From NCBI GenBank assembly GCA_047967505.1, contig CM106540.1: DNA of 64,000 nucleotides. The stretch is one strand, 5' to 3'. The notes under the pieces were generated by a model. That model had not been told where the DNA came from. It saw only the letters and a program-made list of their open reading frames with translations, and made no database searches. Position numbers and translations under genes: made by a program. Positions 45,563-56,494 of the stretch are shown piece after piece (the stretch's first letter is position 1; the number at the start of each line of letters is the position of its first letter). The DNA is from Dipteris shenzhenensis (taxonomy: Eukaryota > Polypodiophyta > Polypodiopsida > Gleicheniales).

Positions 45563-45795
45563 ACAGAGGCAATGGAGGGGGGCAGGTGGTGGAGGGGGGG
45601 AGGAAGGGGGGAGGTGGTGGAGGGGGGAAGTAGGTAGATGTTAGGAGGTGGAGGGGAAGGCGATGGAGGGGAGAGGTGGTGTTTAGGAGGTTGAAGGAGA
45701 GAGGTGTAAGCAATAGGTTGGGGGGCGGGGGGAGGGAGGGTGGATTGTCCCTCCACCCGCCCACCTACCCACCCCCCCAACCTATTGCGTATGCA

Positions 45796-45844
<49 letters not shown>

Positions 45845-46283
45845 AAATATACCTCCCTCTTCCCCCCTCCCACCTATTGCACATGCAATAGGATGGGGGG
45901 GCGAGGGCGGGCAATTTGTTACACATGCAATAGGTTTTGGGGGGGTGGTGTCGGGGGGGAGCAACAATGCAAACTGAGGAATGGAACCCATGTCCTCTTT
46001 GTTAGCAAAATCCTTCTTTACCAAGTCTAGGCCATTAAATATTAGTTGTAATATAAATGGGAAACATTAAATTTAAGGTATTACAACATGTGTCTGTGTG
46101 TGTGGGGGGGTGGTTAAGGAGGGGTGGTGGTAAGTTGAGAGTGCTTGTCCCCTTAGTTGCCTCCTTAAACCATACTTGCCCCTAGCCTCCTCCACTTGCC
46201 CAGCCTCCTCCACTCGCCTCGATCTCCTCTTGGCCTTGCTTGCACCAATCTTTGCCCATGCTAGCCTGCTCCACTTGATCTGG
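45563..46283. repeat. G/C-rich tracts, AT-GA microsatellite and CAACCTATTG palindromes
   Basis: A G-rich tract (GGTGGAGGGGGG and similar) spans 45565-45740. It is followed by C-rich DNA, (TA)n(GA)n at about 45797-45844, and further copies of the CCTATTGCAnATGCAATAGG palindrome near 45778, 45873 and 45920. Cytosine and guanine runs again flank the palindromes. The segment 46140-46283 is C-rich (TAGCCTCCTCCAC repeated). No gene is seen. Confidence 0.85.
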
Positions 46284-48086
46284 TGTGACACGGAATTTGG
46301 GGGATTAATTCTAGCCACTTATTAGAGTCAAAATAACAAGAGGGAAAGGAAAATAGATGAATCAAAGCAAGATAAAGATATAAACATCAAAGGTGAGATC
46401 ATAGTTCAACATGGGAAAGTGGAAAGGTTGAGGGGAAGCATTGATTTTTGCCAAGCGTTCAGCACCAAACATAAGAGCAAGCCTCTGTTGGAAGAAAATT
46501 TTCATACTAAGGACTACATGGATGGAAGTGAAGGGGCTGAATTTGTAGGTCACATTTTGACGAATGGGGTTGTTGGGTCGCATCATCTTGATAAAGCTCA
46601 ACACAAGAGAACCCACAATTATTGGAAATAAAAATATAGCTATGATAGCATGGAAATAGCTCTTTCTTTGACCCTCAAAACCCAAAACAAAGAACTCATG
46701 CTTGTAGGGTTTGAAACGATAAGAATGTTGACATATAATTCACGAAAAATGGAACAAGAGATGAAAAGTTAGGACCATTTTAGTAACAGACTCCAAAACT
46801 GTCCCAAATCAAAGTCTACTCTGTTCTACACAATGTAACATTTTCTCAGCAAATCAAAACATAGAAATAAAGACATAAATGGATAGAGCTCAAAGAGACC
46901 AAAATTTTGATATAGGTTTCGACCAAAACGTAGTAGGGAGCAAAAAGTTATGGCCATTTTATGATCGGGTACCAAAACAGTCCATGAGCGACTTGAGCAA
47001 TAGGAAAAGGCAAAGATTTCTCTTACTAAAGGGGCTTCTTCCATAGTACATATTGGAATGAGGTCACCCTAAAGGGTAGAAAATCCCCTCAGAACAGATC
47101 CCAAAACAAGCCATACATGAGCACCAATCAAAGAGGGAAAAAATATGAGAAAATGGGAAAAGAAGGGAAGATCTTGGTTCTGGAAGCTAGGAAAGCTTCC
47201 CAATGAGAGAGAACTCCAAAGAAGAGAGGGGATAAGGCTCAAGGGAAAGGAGAGGCATAGAAGGAGCTAGATACAAGGCAATGGCAAGGCTACAAGAAGA
47301 AAATGAGATGCTTGAGAGAGAGGGGAGGGGCTTCTTTTATAGTGCAATTCTCACCTTCCTTCACCCTATTACATTTACTGGCAGTAGATTCTTTCACCCC
47401 TTTGTGACATAAGGGCATGGGTCACCATCAATTGTCCTTTTAGGAGGATTTTGTCAAGTGTCCCATCACAAGATGCTTTTTTATCCTTTTGAGTAGAAAA
47501 GTCAATAGTCTTCTCACATGGACCCCAAGAGGACCCTCCTCTTTTCCACATGTCAACATTCTCCACATTCCACATAAGAATTCTAGAAGGATTCCTTTTG
47601 ACTCCACACTCCTCCACACTTTTCCACATGCCCTCCACATGCTCTCCATGTGTACTCCCTATTATTCTAGTACATTATTGAGTCCATGTAGGCTTTTGCC
47701 CACTCTAAATATATGACTCATTTCTATTTCCCAATTACAAAGCAAATAATATGTCTCCCCAACCATTCTATCCCTATATCAAGGTATTTATAATTCATAC
47801 CCATGGTATTTACAATGATGCACTCCACTCATAATCACATTTGCAATCATTTTCACTTATTATTCTAATTAGTGTCAAACCCACATTAATGATTACATGA
47901 AATAAAGGAGTCGACATCAAAATATTGACATGCCGCAATGAGAGTAGCCACAAAGAGCCGTCTCTTGCCACCAACTTCTGTATCACGCTTCTTGGTTCTT
48001 TGTCTGCATGGCTAGCTTTTGTCACCTTGCGGGCCCACAAATCCTGCCATAGGTTTCAAAACAAAATATCATTTTTTGTTGTCACA
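46284..48086 (-). repeat. 3' LTR of E1
   Basis: 1803 bp, TGTGACACGGAATTTGGGGG to TTTGTTGTCACA on the plus strand. It is the most complete LTR of the family here and is homologous in parts to 50429-51479, 52117-52420 and 54147-55052. Confidence 0.88.
47334..47341 (-). promoter_or_regulatory. TATA box of the E1 3' LTR
   Basis: The minus strand reads GCACTATAAAAGAAG. The same word occurs in E2 at 54678-54685. The 5' LTR of E1 has lost this region. Confidence 0.6.
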
Positions 48087-49075
48087 TCTTTCCCCCCCAG
48101 CACATCCCCAAGCTTTTCTTGGGGGTCTACTGGCCAACAAGGTGGTTGATCATAAAAGAACATATGCCAATACTCACGAGTGCATCCTGGTGTATCCTTG
48201 CCTTGATTAAATACATAGTGTAGCATTGGATAAAGATAAGGATTTCCTTGATCAGAGGTACAATATATTGCTGGAGAAGTATAAGAAGGTCCGCGGTCAA
48301 ATACATCATGTGAAGATGTATCATGTGCAAAACTATAAATGCTCTTTATATATTGAAGATAAGCATCTATCTCCACATCCAAGTGAGTAGAATCTAGCAA
48401 CCATTGTCTATATGCACACAACAATGAACTAGTATACTTGGATACCATCCAAACTTCACTTGAACGATGTGTGAGATTTACCTCCTTATTGACAACTTCA
48501 CAATGTAGCTGGTGATTAGCAAAAGGAGAAGACATAATGCAAGCATCTTCAAATTCCAAGTACTCAAGGACCCCTACATCAGCATCACATATTTCTATGT
48601 TCTCCTCTTCCAATAAGGCATCATCTAGAATTTCATAGCATTCTTTGTCATTTTCTATCATCATCTTAGATTCCAAGTCATCATCATTTGCAACTGTCAA
48701 CATTGCGAGAGCGTCAACATCCTTAGGATCACTAGCATAAACATCATCCTTTGGGAGTATGTGGCTCTCTTGATCGATAGCAAATATGGATTGCTTGCTC
48801 TCAACATCGTTAGTATCTAAAAGGTCAACGCTTTCATAGTCACATGTTTCAAATGCAACAATGTCAATATCTTCACATGTATCTTCAACGAACAAGAATG
48901 AAACTCCATCAAGAATAGGATCAAAGATATAACTCTCATTATCCACATGAGTTGATGCACTAGTTGTGAATGATAAAGGAACATTTTCAAGATTTTCATA
49001 TTCACCTTTTGCTTCACATTCATATGTGTCAACAATCAAGATTTCTTGATCACCACATGAGCCTTCAACAAACAA
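48056..49075 (-). CDS. Acidic 339-codon ORF of unknown function in E1
   Basis: One uninterrupted frame lies between gag and the 3' LTR. The first half is strongly acidic (VEDTCEDIDIVAFETCDYES, LLEEENIEICDADVG). It shows an internal repeat with the pattern (E/D)GVSxLFVExxC, once near residue 1 and just upstream of it, and again near residue 58. The second half is rich in His, Tyr and Ser (HDTSSHDVFDRGPSYTSPA, REYWHMFFYDQPPCW). I see no retropepsin DSG, RT, integrase or chromodomain motif. The frame crosses the polypurine tract and stops 31 bases inside the LTR. The start at 49075 is uncertain, because the frame is open for some residues upstream and the preceding linker is in another frame. 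It could be a divergent additional retroelement protein or a captured host sequence. Confidence 0.55.
   Translation of the reverse strand: MFVEGSCGDQEILIVDTYECEAKGEYENLENVPLSFTTSASTHVDNESYIFDPILDGVSFLFVEDTCEDIDIVAFETCDYESVDLLDTNDVESKQSIFAIDQESHILPKDDVYASDPKDVDALAMLTVANDDDLESKMMIENDKECYEILDDALLEEENIEICDADVGVLEYLEFEDACIMSSPFANHQLHCEVVNKEVNLTHRSSEVWMVSKYTSSLLCAYRQWLLDSTHLDVEIDAYLQYIKSIYSFAHDTSSHDVFDRGPSYTSPAIYCTSDQGNPYLYPMLHYVFNQGKDTPGCTREYWHMFFYDQPPCWPVDPQEKLGDVLGGKDVTTKNDILF
48087..48098 (-). promoter_or_regulatory. Polypurine tract of E1
   Basis: GGGGGGGAAAGA on the minus strand runs directly into TGTGACAACA, the LTR start. The last ORF reads through it (LGGKDVTT). Confidence 0.85.
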
Positions 49076-49284
49076 TCCGGAAACTCCTTCAAAAGACTCA
49101 TCATTTTTGTAGGAGGAGAAACATCACCCAATAGAATAGAGGTAGAGATATCCTTATCCAAGGATGGAAATGAATGAATCTTTTACTCCTCCCAGTTTGG
49201 CATTTCTTTGAGAAATTCAAGAGTGGAGGATCTACACCTACTTGAGGATTCATCTTTTGTTGGGATGACCTTCACAACTTTTGG

Positions 49285-50298
49285 TTACTCTATGGTCTCT
49301 TCCATTTTCAAAGATCTTGCTTTCCTTTGAGGAGTAGAAGGCACAATTTCACTATGTTTCACTGCAAGATTCCAGACCTGAAGTTTTGAATCCTTTGCCT
49401 TTGCTCGTTTTGTTTCTTCCATCATGAGACTTTCCTCTTTCCCTCGTAAGGGAATTTCTTCCATCATTGCTAATGTCTTTTCTTATTTTTGCTTAAACCC
49501 AGGACACTCATTATGATAGTGTCCCCTTTCATGACATTCATAGCAAGTAATCCCAATTATATCTCGAGGACTCTCTTCACTCTTATGACCTCTAGGTAGC
49601 CATGCATTTACCAAATGTAATTTCAAATTGGCAAACTCAGCCATCAATTGAGAAATATTATGATCTAACTTTGAGAACTTTTGTACCCGAGGAGTTTCCA
49701 TCACCTTCGCCTGGGAAGCCAAAGTCGATGATGTTGGAGTAGACATAAATAAGGATTCAATTTGTAAAGAAGCTTCCTTCTTGGTCGCAATACAAAGTGC
49801 CTCCATGTATGTCGTTGTATCTTTACACATTACTTTTGAATGAAGACAAGGCTCCAAAGCCATCACAAACTTGCTCATCTTAAGGTGCTCCATTACCAAA
49901 GAATTTTTAGAGTCCCCCATGGTAGAAGAAGAAGAAGCAACAACATGTAAAGTAGCCTGTTGATACTTCATGAACAACGCCTCATACCTCACTGATAAGG
50001 TGGAAACTGACTCTCCTTCCTTTTGGGAAATCTGGTCCAACTGCAATAGTAAGGCATTTGGCAACTCCATCATCCCAAATATCTCCTTCATTGCTTTGGT
50101 CAACCTTTCCCAATCACTCTTGGTCTCTTCTGGCAAAGCCTCATGCCAAGTTAAGGCCACACCCTCCAAGAAATCTAGAAGTATTTTAGTTCGCTATGTC
50201 ATAGACCAACCTGTCAAGCGACATGCTCGATTCAACTTTCGGAGATAACTCCCCAGAACTTCTTCCTCTGATCCATAGAACACTGGGATGTTGAACAT
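49285..50298 (-). pseudogene. gag: Gag and charged linker of E1
   Basis: The ATG at 50296-50298 begins MFNIPVFYGSEEEVLGSYL. The Retrotrans_gag-type capsid segment includes FLEGVALTWHEALPEETKSD. The single CCHC knuckle CYECHERGHYHNEC lies near 49520-49560. A TAG at 50194-50196 interrupts the frame where E2 has GAG. A TAA at 49483-49485 ends gag where E2 reads on into a lysine and glutamate-rich linker (MMEEIPLRGKEESLMMEE, 49467-49285). The capsid and TWHEAL-type motif place it with Ty3/Gypsy gag proteins and exclude Copia. Confidence 0.85.
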
Positions 50299-50411
50299 TT
50301 TTGCACCAAAAGATGAGTAGAAACAAAAACTTTTCCAAAGATGAATTTCATTCCTTCAATCTAACGGGACCGTGCAGTTCTAATAGAAGGATTCCAGGCA
50401 AAACCTACCCG

Positions 50412-50428
50412 ATGTCTCCACCAAAAGA
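50412..50428 (-). promoter_or_regulatory. Presumed primer-binding region of E1
   Basis: After the LTR end the minus strand reads TCTTTTGGTGGAGACATC. E2 has TCTTTTGGTGGAGATGC at the same place, so TGGTGGAGA is conserved. I cannot match it confidently to a tRNA 3' end. Confidence 0.4.
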
Positions 50429-51479
50429 TGTGACATAGAATTTGAGGGCTTAATTCTAGTCACTTCTTAGAGTCAAAAGAACACGAGGGAAAGGAAAATC
50501 GATGAATCAAAGCAAGATAAATATTTAAACATCAAAGGTGAGATCATAGTTCAACGTGGGAAAGAGGAAAGGTTGAGGGGAAGCATTGATTTATGCCATG
50601 CATTCAGCGCAAACGTAAGAGCAAGCCTCTACTGGAAGAAAGTTTTATACTAAGAACTACATGGATGGAAGTGAAGGGGCTGAATTGGTAGGGCACATTC
50701 TGATGTATTGGGTTGTTGGGTCGCATCATCTTGATAAAGCTCAACATAAGAGAACCCACAATTATTGGAAATAAAAATACAGCTATGATAGCATGGAAAT
50801 AGCTCTTCCTTTGACCTCAAAACCCAAAACAAAGAACTCATGCTTGTAGGGTTTGAAAAGATAAGAATGTTGACATATAGTTCACGAAAAATGGAACAAG
50901 AGATGAGAAGTTAGGACCATTTTAGTAACAGATTCCAAAATTGTCCCAAATCCAAGTCTACTCTATTCTACACACTGTAACATTTTCTCAGCAAACTAGA
51001 ACATATAAGTAAAGACATAAATGGATAGAGCTCAAAGAGACAAAGATTTTGATATAGGTTTTGACCAAAACGGAGTAGGGAGCAAAAAGTTATGGTCGTT
51101 TTATGTTTCCCAATTACAAAGCAAATAATATGTGTCCGCAACCATTCTATCCCTATACCAAGGTATTTATAATTCATACCCATGGTATTTACAATGATGC
51201 ACTCCACTCATAATCACATTTTCAATCATTTTGAACACTAATTATTCTAATTATTATCAAACCCACATTAATAATTACATAAAATAAAGGAGTCGACATC
51301 AAAGTATTGACAAGCCCCAATGAGAGTAGCCACAAAGAGCAATCTCCCGCCACCAACTTCTCCGTCACGCTTCTTGGTTCTTTGTCTCCATGGCTAGCTT
51401 TTGTCACCTTGAGGGCCCCACAAATCCTCCCACACGTTTCAAAACAAAATATCATTTTTTGTTGTCATAATGGCTTCGC
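50429..51479 (-). repeat. 5' LTR of E1, internally deleted
   Basis: 1051 bp. It matches the 3' LTR at both ends, but TTTTAT near 51102 jumps straight to GTTTCCCAATTAC. It therefore lacks the part equivalent to about 46960-47730, including the TATA box. It should be unable to drive the element in the normal way. Confidence 0.85.
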
Positions 51480-52116
51480 CCCCCCCCTTCCACCTACCCT
51501 AGCCTCCTCCCACCTCCCATCCTCACATGCCTCGATGTTTGCCCACTCCAACCTTGGTCTCTTTTGTCCCATCCTAGAAAATAAATAAATAAATAAATGT
51601 TAATAATTTAGAAAAGAATTAAGTTTTTTTTTCAATATGTCTATATATATTTACTTCCAAATTTTTAAAAAATATCTATATATTAATTAATTTTATTTTT
51701 AAAAAATAGAATTTTATTTAAACTTAAGTTTTATTCTAAAATATTATAATTTAGTTTTATTTTTATTGAAAATTTTATTTTTATTTTTATTAGTGTCACA
51801 ACGTCAACAAGCTTGATTTGATTTGCACTTTTTAAAAATTTTCAAGATATTCAATGTTTGAAAATTTGTAAATTATAACTTAAGTTATTTCAAAAATATT
51901 AATATAACATTTAATTTATTAAAATGTTTCTTAAAATTCAAAAATTTTTGAGAAGAAAAAATTCTTCAAAAAATTGAAGAGTATTAGTGGATCATAAACT
52001 AAGCTGTACGTACAATTCCAAAACTAATTTTAAAATTAGTAAATGAATTTGTAGCTTGGTGTTAGAAAATATGCATCGGTGTGCTTTTATCGTATGTGTG
52101 TACCTCTTATGGGTAT
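51480..52116. other. C-rich then AT-rich spacer
   Basis: 51480-51560 is C-rich (CCTAGCCTCCTCCCAC) and resembles the sequence left of E1 at 46180-46215. From 51580 onward the DNA is extremely AT-rich with (AAAT)n near 51580-51600. No gene is seen. Confidence 0.6.
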
Positions 52117-52933
52117 TGTGACACAGAATTTGGGGGCTTAATTCTAGTCTCTTCTTAGAGCCAAAAGAATAAGAGATGAGAAGTTAGGATCATTTTAGTA
52201 AGAAACTCCAAAACTATCCCAAATCCAAGTCTACTCTGTTCTACATACTATAACATTTTTTCAGCAATTTAATCAAAACATAGAAGTAAAGACATAAATG
52301 GATAGAGCTCAAAGAGATGAAGATTTTCATATAGGTTTCGACCAAAATGGAGTAGGGAGCAAAAAGTTATGGCCGTTTTATGACCGGGTACCAAAATAGT
52401 CCATGAGCGACTTGAGCAATCTACTATGGTTGAGTTGAGTTGTGACCACTATCACTCAATTGCACAAGCATTATTGTAGCTACTATGGTTGTTGTAATTG
52501 GCTACAAGCCCTTTCTATAGCAATAGAAAAAGTATTTCTCATTATTTTCCTCTCCCCGCACTAGCGTATGCTCATTCCCACGTCTCCATATGGTTTTGTC
52601 CACACTTGCAACTACCCATTTGTAGATGCTTATTCTCTACAACCAAGCATTAATAGGATTTGGGGCAAACTTATTGAAAAAGAAGGAATCCATGTTGAGC
52701 ATTAAGATATCAGTCAACCAAGGAGGGGTGAGATAAAAAGACCATCAACATTTTGTAATCATTGTGGGATGAGCTATAAAATGAGTTGAAAAAGTGAGTG
52801 GAATTACCATTAAAGTCACTAGCCACAAGAGAGCATAGTCACCAAGAGCATTAGTTTATGCTTGAGCTTGTTCAGCTCCTTGCTCTCTTTTTTTGACTCG
52901 GGTCTCATACATATGTCTCCTTTCTTCTTGTTT

Positions 52934-54015
52934 AAGAGTGGAGGATCCAAACCTGCTTGAGGATTCATCTTAAATTATTGGGATGACCTTCACAACTGTT
53001 GGTTGCTCTATGCTCTCTTCCATTTTCAAAGATCTTGCTTTCCTTTGAGGAATAGAAGGCACAATTTCACTATGTTTCCTTGCAAGATTCCAGACCTGAA
53101 TATCTAAATCCTTTGCCTTCAATTGTTTTGTTTCTTCCATCATGAGACTTTCCTCTTTCCCTTGTAAGTGAATTTCTTCCATCATTGCTAATGTCTTTTC
53201 TTCTTTTTGCTTCAACCTAGGACACTCATTATGATAGTGTCCCCTTTCATGGTAGTCATAGCAAGTAATCCCAATTATATCTCAAGGACTCTCTTCACTC
53301 TTATGACCTCTAGGTAGCATGCATTTACCAAATGTAATTTCAAATCGGCAAACTCAACCATCAATTGAGAAATATTATGATCTAACTTTGGCGACTTTTG
53401 TACCTAAGAAGTTTTCATCACCTTCACCTCAAAAGCCAAAGTCGATGATGTTGAAGTAGACATAAATAAGGATTCAATTTGTAAAGAAGCTTCCTTCTTG
53501 GTTACAATACGAAGTGCCTCCATGTATGTCATTGGATCTTTACACATTACTTTTGAACAAAGACAAGGCTCCAAAACCATCACAAACTTGCTCATCTTAA
53601 GGTGCTCCATTACCAAAGAATTTCTAGAGTCCCCCATGGTAGAAGAAGAAGAAGCAACAACATGTAAAGTAGCCTGTTAAAACTTCATGAACAACGCCTC
53701 ATACCTCACTAATAAGGTGGAAACTGGCTCTCCTTCCTTTTGGGAAATTTGTTCTAACTACAATAGTAAGGCATTCGGCGACTCCATCATCCCAAATCTC
53801 TCCTTCATTTCTTTGGTCAACCTTTCCCAATCACTCTTGGTCTCTTCTGGCAAAGCCTCATGCCAAGTTAAGGCCACGCCCTCCAAGAAATCTGGAAGTA
53901 TTTCAATTCGCTCTGTCATAGACCAACCTATCAAGCGACATGCTCAATTGAACTCTCAGAGATAACTCCCCGGATCTTCTTCCTCTGATCCATGGAACAC
54001 TAGGATGTTGAACAT
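52934..54015 (-). pseudogene. gag: Gag and linker of E2
   Basis: Homologous to E1 gag. It starts at an ATG at 54013-54015, with several stops and frame changes. The linker frame 53215-52970 reads from gag without the TAA found in E1 (KQKEEKTLAMMEEIHLQGKE), which suggests gag and linker were originally one frame. Confidence 0.82.
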
Positions 54016-54146
54016 TTTTGCACCAAAAGATGAGTAGAAACAAAAAACTTTTTCAAAGATGACTTTCATACCTTCAATCTAACGGGACCGTGCGGTTATG
54101 ATAGAAGGATTGTAGGCAAAACCTACATAGCATCTCCACCAAAAGA

Positions 54147-55052
54147 TGTGATACAAAATTTGGGGCTTAATTCTAGCTACTTCTTAGAGCCAAAAGAATA
54201 AGAGATGAGAAGATAGGACCATTTTAGTAACAGACTCTAAAACTATCCCAAATCCAAGTCTACTCTGTTCTACAGAAAGTTATGGCCCCTTTACGACCAG
54301 GTACTAAAACAGTCCATGAGCAACTTGAGCAATAGGGAAAGGCAATGATTTCTCTTATTGAAGGGGTTGCTTCCACAGTAAATATTGGAATTAGGTTGTC
54401 CTAAAGCATAGAGAATCCTCTCAGAACAAATCCCAAAACAAGCCCTACATGAGCACAAATGGAGCTCCCGAGCGAAGAGGGAAAAAATATGAGAAAATGG
54501 GAAAAGAAGGGAAGATCTTGGTTCTAGAAGCTAGGAAAGCTTCCCAATGGGAGAGAACTACAAAGAAGATAGGGGCCAAGACTCAAGGGAAGGGAGAGGC
54601 ATAGAAGGAGCTCGATACAAGGCAACGGCAAGGCTATAAGGAAAAAATGAGATGCTTGAGAGAGAGGGGAGGGGTTTCTTTTATAGTGCAATTCTCACCT
54701 TCCTTCACCCTGTTACATTTGCTGGCAGTAGATTCTTTCACCCCTTTGTGACATAAGGGCATGGGTCACCATCAATTGTCCTTTTAGGAGGATTTTGACA
54801 AGTGCCCCATCACAAGATGCTTCTTTATCCTTTTGAGTAGAAAAGTCAATAGTCTTCTCACATGGAGCCCAAGAGGGCCCTCCTCTTTTCCACATGTCAA
54901 CATCCTCCATATTCCACATAAGAATTCTAGAAGGATTCCTTTTGACTTCACACTCCTCCACACTTTTCCACATGCCCTCCACATGCTCTCCATGTGCACT
55001 CCTTATTATTATTGAGTCCATTTAGGCTTTTGGCCCACTCTAAATATATGAC
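54147..55052 (-). repeat. 5' LTR of E2, interrupted by Gypsy C
   Basis: It starts TGTGATACAAAATTTGGGG and has an internal deletion near 54276 relative to E1. It retains the TATA word (54678-54685) and ends at 55052 where the Gypsy C LTR starts. Confidence 0.85.
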
Positions 55053-55079
55053 TGTTGACTCTGTTTCAACATGAACTTA

Positions 55080-55420
55080 TGAAGAAAGAGAAGGTGATAC
55101 AACTTTGTGATACAACTTTGTGTTACAACTTTGTGTTACAACTTCTAGACACAACTTTATGTTACGACTTTGTGTAACAACTTTGTGTTACGAGTTTGTC
55201 TACATGAAGAGAGAGAATGTGTTACGACTTTGTGATACAACTTTGTGACACAACTTTGTGTTACAACTTTGTGTTACAACTTTGTGTAACAACTTTGTGT
55301 TACATCTTCTACATGAAGAGAGAGAATGTGTTACGACTTTGTGACACAACTTTGTGTTACAACTTTGTGATACAACTTTGTGTTACAACTTTGTGATACG
55401 ACTTTGTGTTACATGCAGAG
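55080..55420 (+). repeat. 13-bp tandem array (GTGTTACAACTTT) in the Gypsy C LTR
   Basis: About 25 variants of GTGTTACAACTTT/GTGATACAACTTT. They are organised in three blocks separated by CTACATGAAGAGAGAGAATG at about 55199 and 55311. The array ends 20-30 bases before the TATA box, in U3, where enhancers would be expected. Confidence 0.93.
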
Positions 55421-55439
55421 AGAGAAGCTCTCCAACTTG

Positions 55440-55447
55440 TATAAATA
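55440..55447 (+). promoter_or_regulatory. TATA box of Gypsy C LTR
   Basis: TATAAATA within CTTGTATAAATACCCC, conserved in LTR C2. Transcription is expected to begin some 30 bases downstream. Confidence 0.7.
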
Positions 55448-55569
55448 CCCCATAATGGAATGAAGCCCACACTCTTGGGGCATTGTGTTGAGTCTACATT
55501 GGTATTCCAAGCATTTGTCTCAAGTGTCCATGCTTCCTTGCACTGCACGTCCAAAAGCATGTCCTAACC

Positions 55570-55745
55570 TTGCAACCCTTCTCCCCTCTCCTCCAACCCT
55601 GCAACCCACCCTCTCCCTCTCCTCCTCCCTCCTTCTCCCTCCTCCTCCTCCTCCTCCTCCCTCCTCCTCCTCCTCCTCCTCCTCCTCCTCTCTCCTCCCT
55701 CTCCCTCCTCCTCTTCCCTCCTCCTCCTTCCTCCTCTCTCTCTTA
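55570..55745 (+). repeat. CCT/CTC-rich simple repeat in the Gypsy C LTR
   Basis: About 175 bp of CTCCTCCTCC. Copy C2 has unrelated, much longer sequence at this position. The ORFs here are low-complexity. Confidence 0.9.
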
Positions 55746-56015
55746 CTTCACCCATGCTCTTACACCTTCTTCCTCTCCCACTCCTATGCTTTCCTAAACC
55801 CTTAAACTCAATGATCTACGAGGGAGACGAGTTCTCCACCATGTACTCTACTCTGAACCTTGGACTCTCCTTCTAACCCTGGACTCCTTCTAAACCTTGG
55901 AACCCCCTTCTAAACCCTGGAACTCTTTCTAACCCTGAACTCTTTCTAAACCCTGGATCCTCCTTCTGAACCCTTGAACTCTTTCTAAACCCTGGATCCT
56001 CCTTCTGAACCCTTG

Positions 56016-56494
56016 TGTTAGCCCTCTCTACTCTGAAGACTAACTCGAAACGCACTACTGCGACAGATTTACATGCGTAATCGAACTTCAGAACTGCGTA
56101 TGAAAATTCATAGAGTAGAACAGTGATCGACAGAATCATTCATGATAAAACAATAAGATAGATGCAATAGAATATCTGTATTACACTTCTCCGAGCAGTA
56201 CAACACCGTACTCTCTGATACATAACAATGTTCCTCTTCTGATCACACTGATCCTTGCTCCGATCCTCATCAATGAGCCCCCTGAATGATCGCTCTCTTC
56301 TCTTTTATCTAACCGGCACACATAACTCCTTCACGGTTGCCGTGACGGTTGCCGTGCCTCGTCAGTTCTCCGCCTGGTCCTAGAACTTCCGTCTTTTCAT
56401 ATCTCACTATAAACTAGATACAACGTATTAATGATAATAATCTAAGGACTCCCCCCCTAGTTCCTCTTTGCTGTTGCTGCTTTTGCCCTTAACA
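56016..56494 (-). repeat. 3' LTR of element D
   Basis: 479 bp, identical to 59905-60383 except at one base near 56130. It contains a minus-strand TATA-like AGATAAAAGA at about 56301-56310. Nearby is a tandem pair of the palindrome CACGGTTGCCGTG (56332-56356). Confidence 0.96.
56332..56356. promoter_or_regulatory. Tandem palindromic 12-mers in the LTR of D
   Basis: ACGGTTGCCGTG occurs twice head to tail, and each copy with its preceding C forms the palindrome CACGGttgCCGTG. The pair lies about 25 bases upstream of the TATA-like word on the minus strand, so it may be a regulatory site. It is also present in the other LTR near 60221-60245. Confidence 0.45.

Larger units (their letters stand above)
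46284..51479 (-). mobile_element. Family E LTR element, copy E1 (gag plus acidic ORF, no pol)
   Basis: A minus-strand LTR element. It has a 3' LTR of 1803 bp (46284-48086), a PPT, a 339-codon acidic ORF, a linker, a gag with zinc knuckle, and a shortened 5' LTR (50429-51479). The termini are TGTGACAACA and GTGTCACA. The internal region is only 2342 bp and contains no recognisable protease, RT, RNase H or integrase. The 5' LTR lacks about 770 bp relative to the 3' LTR and ends CATA in place of CACA. No convincing target duplication is seen (TCTGG against ATGGC). Confidence 0.85.
52117..55052 (-). mobile_element. Family E LTR element, copy E2, rearranged and cut by Gypsy C
   Basis: From left to right: a 304-bp piece of 3' LTR (52117-52420), about 510 bp of unrelated sequence (52421-52933), gag with linker (52934-54015), the PBS region, and a 5' LTR (54147-55052) with an internal deletion. 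That LTR stops at AATATATGAC, where Gypsy C begins. In E1 the LTR continues TCATTTC, so the break is the Gypsy insertion site. The acidic ORF and the PPT are missing. Confidence 0.85.

Noticed and set aside
45565-45805. ORFs of 68-122 codons in G/C-rich DNA
   Set aside because: Proline and glycine strings from simple repeats, without conserved motif.
55080-55420. CRISPR-like array
   Set aside because: The units are adjacent 13-mers without unique spacers, inside an LTR of a plant retroelement.
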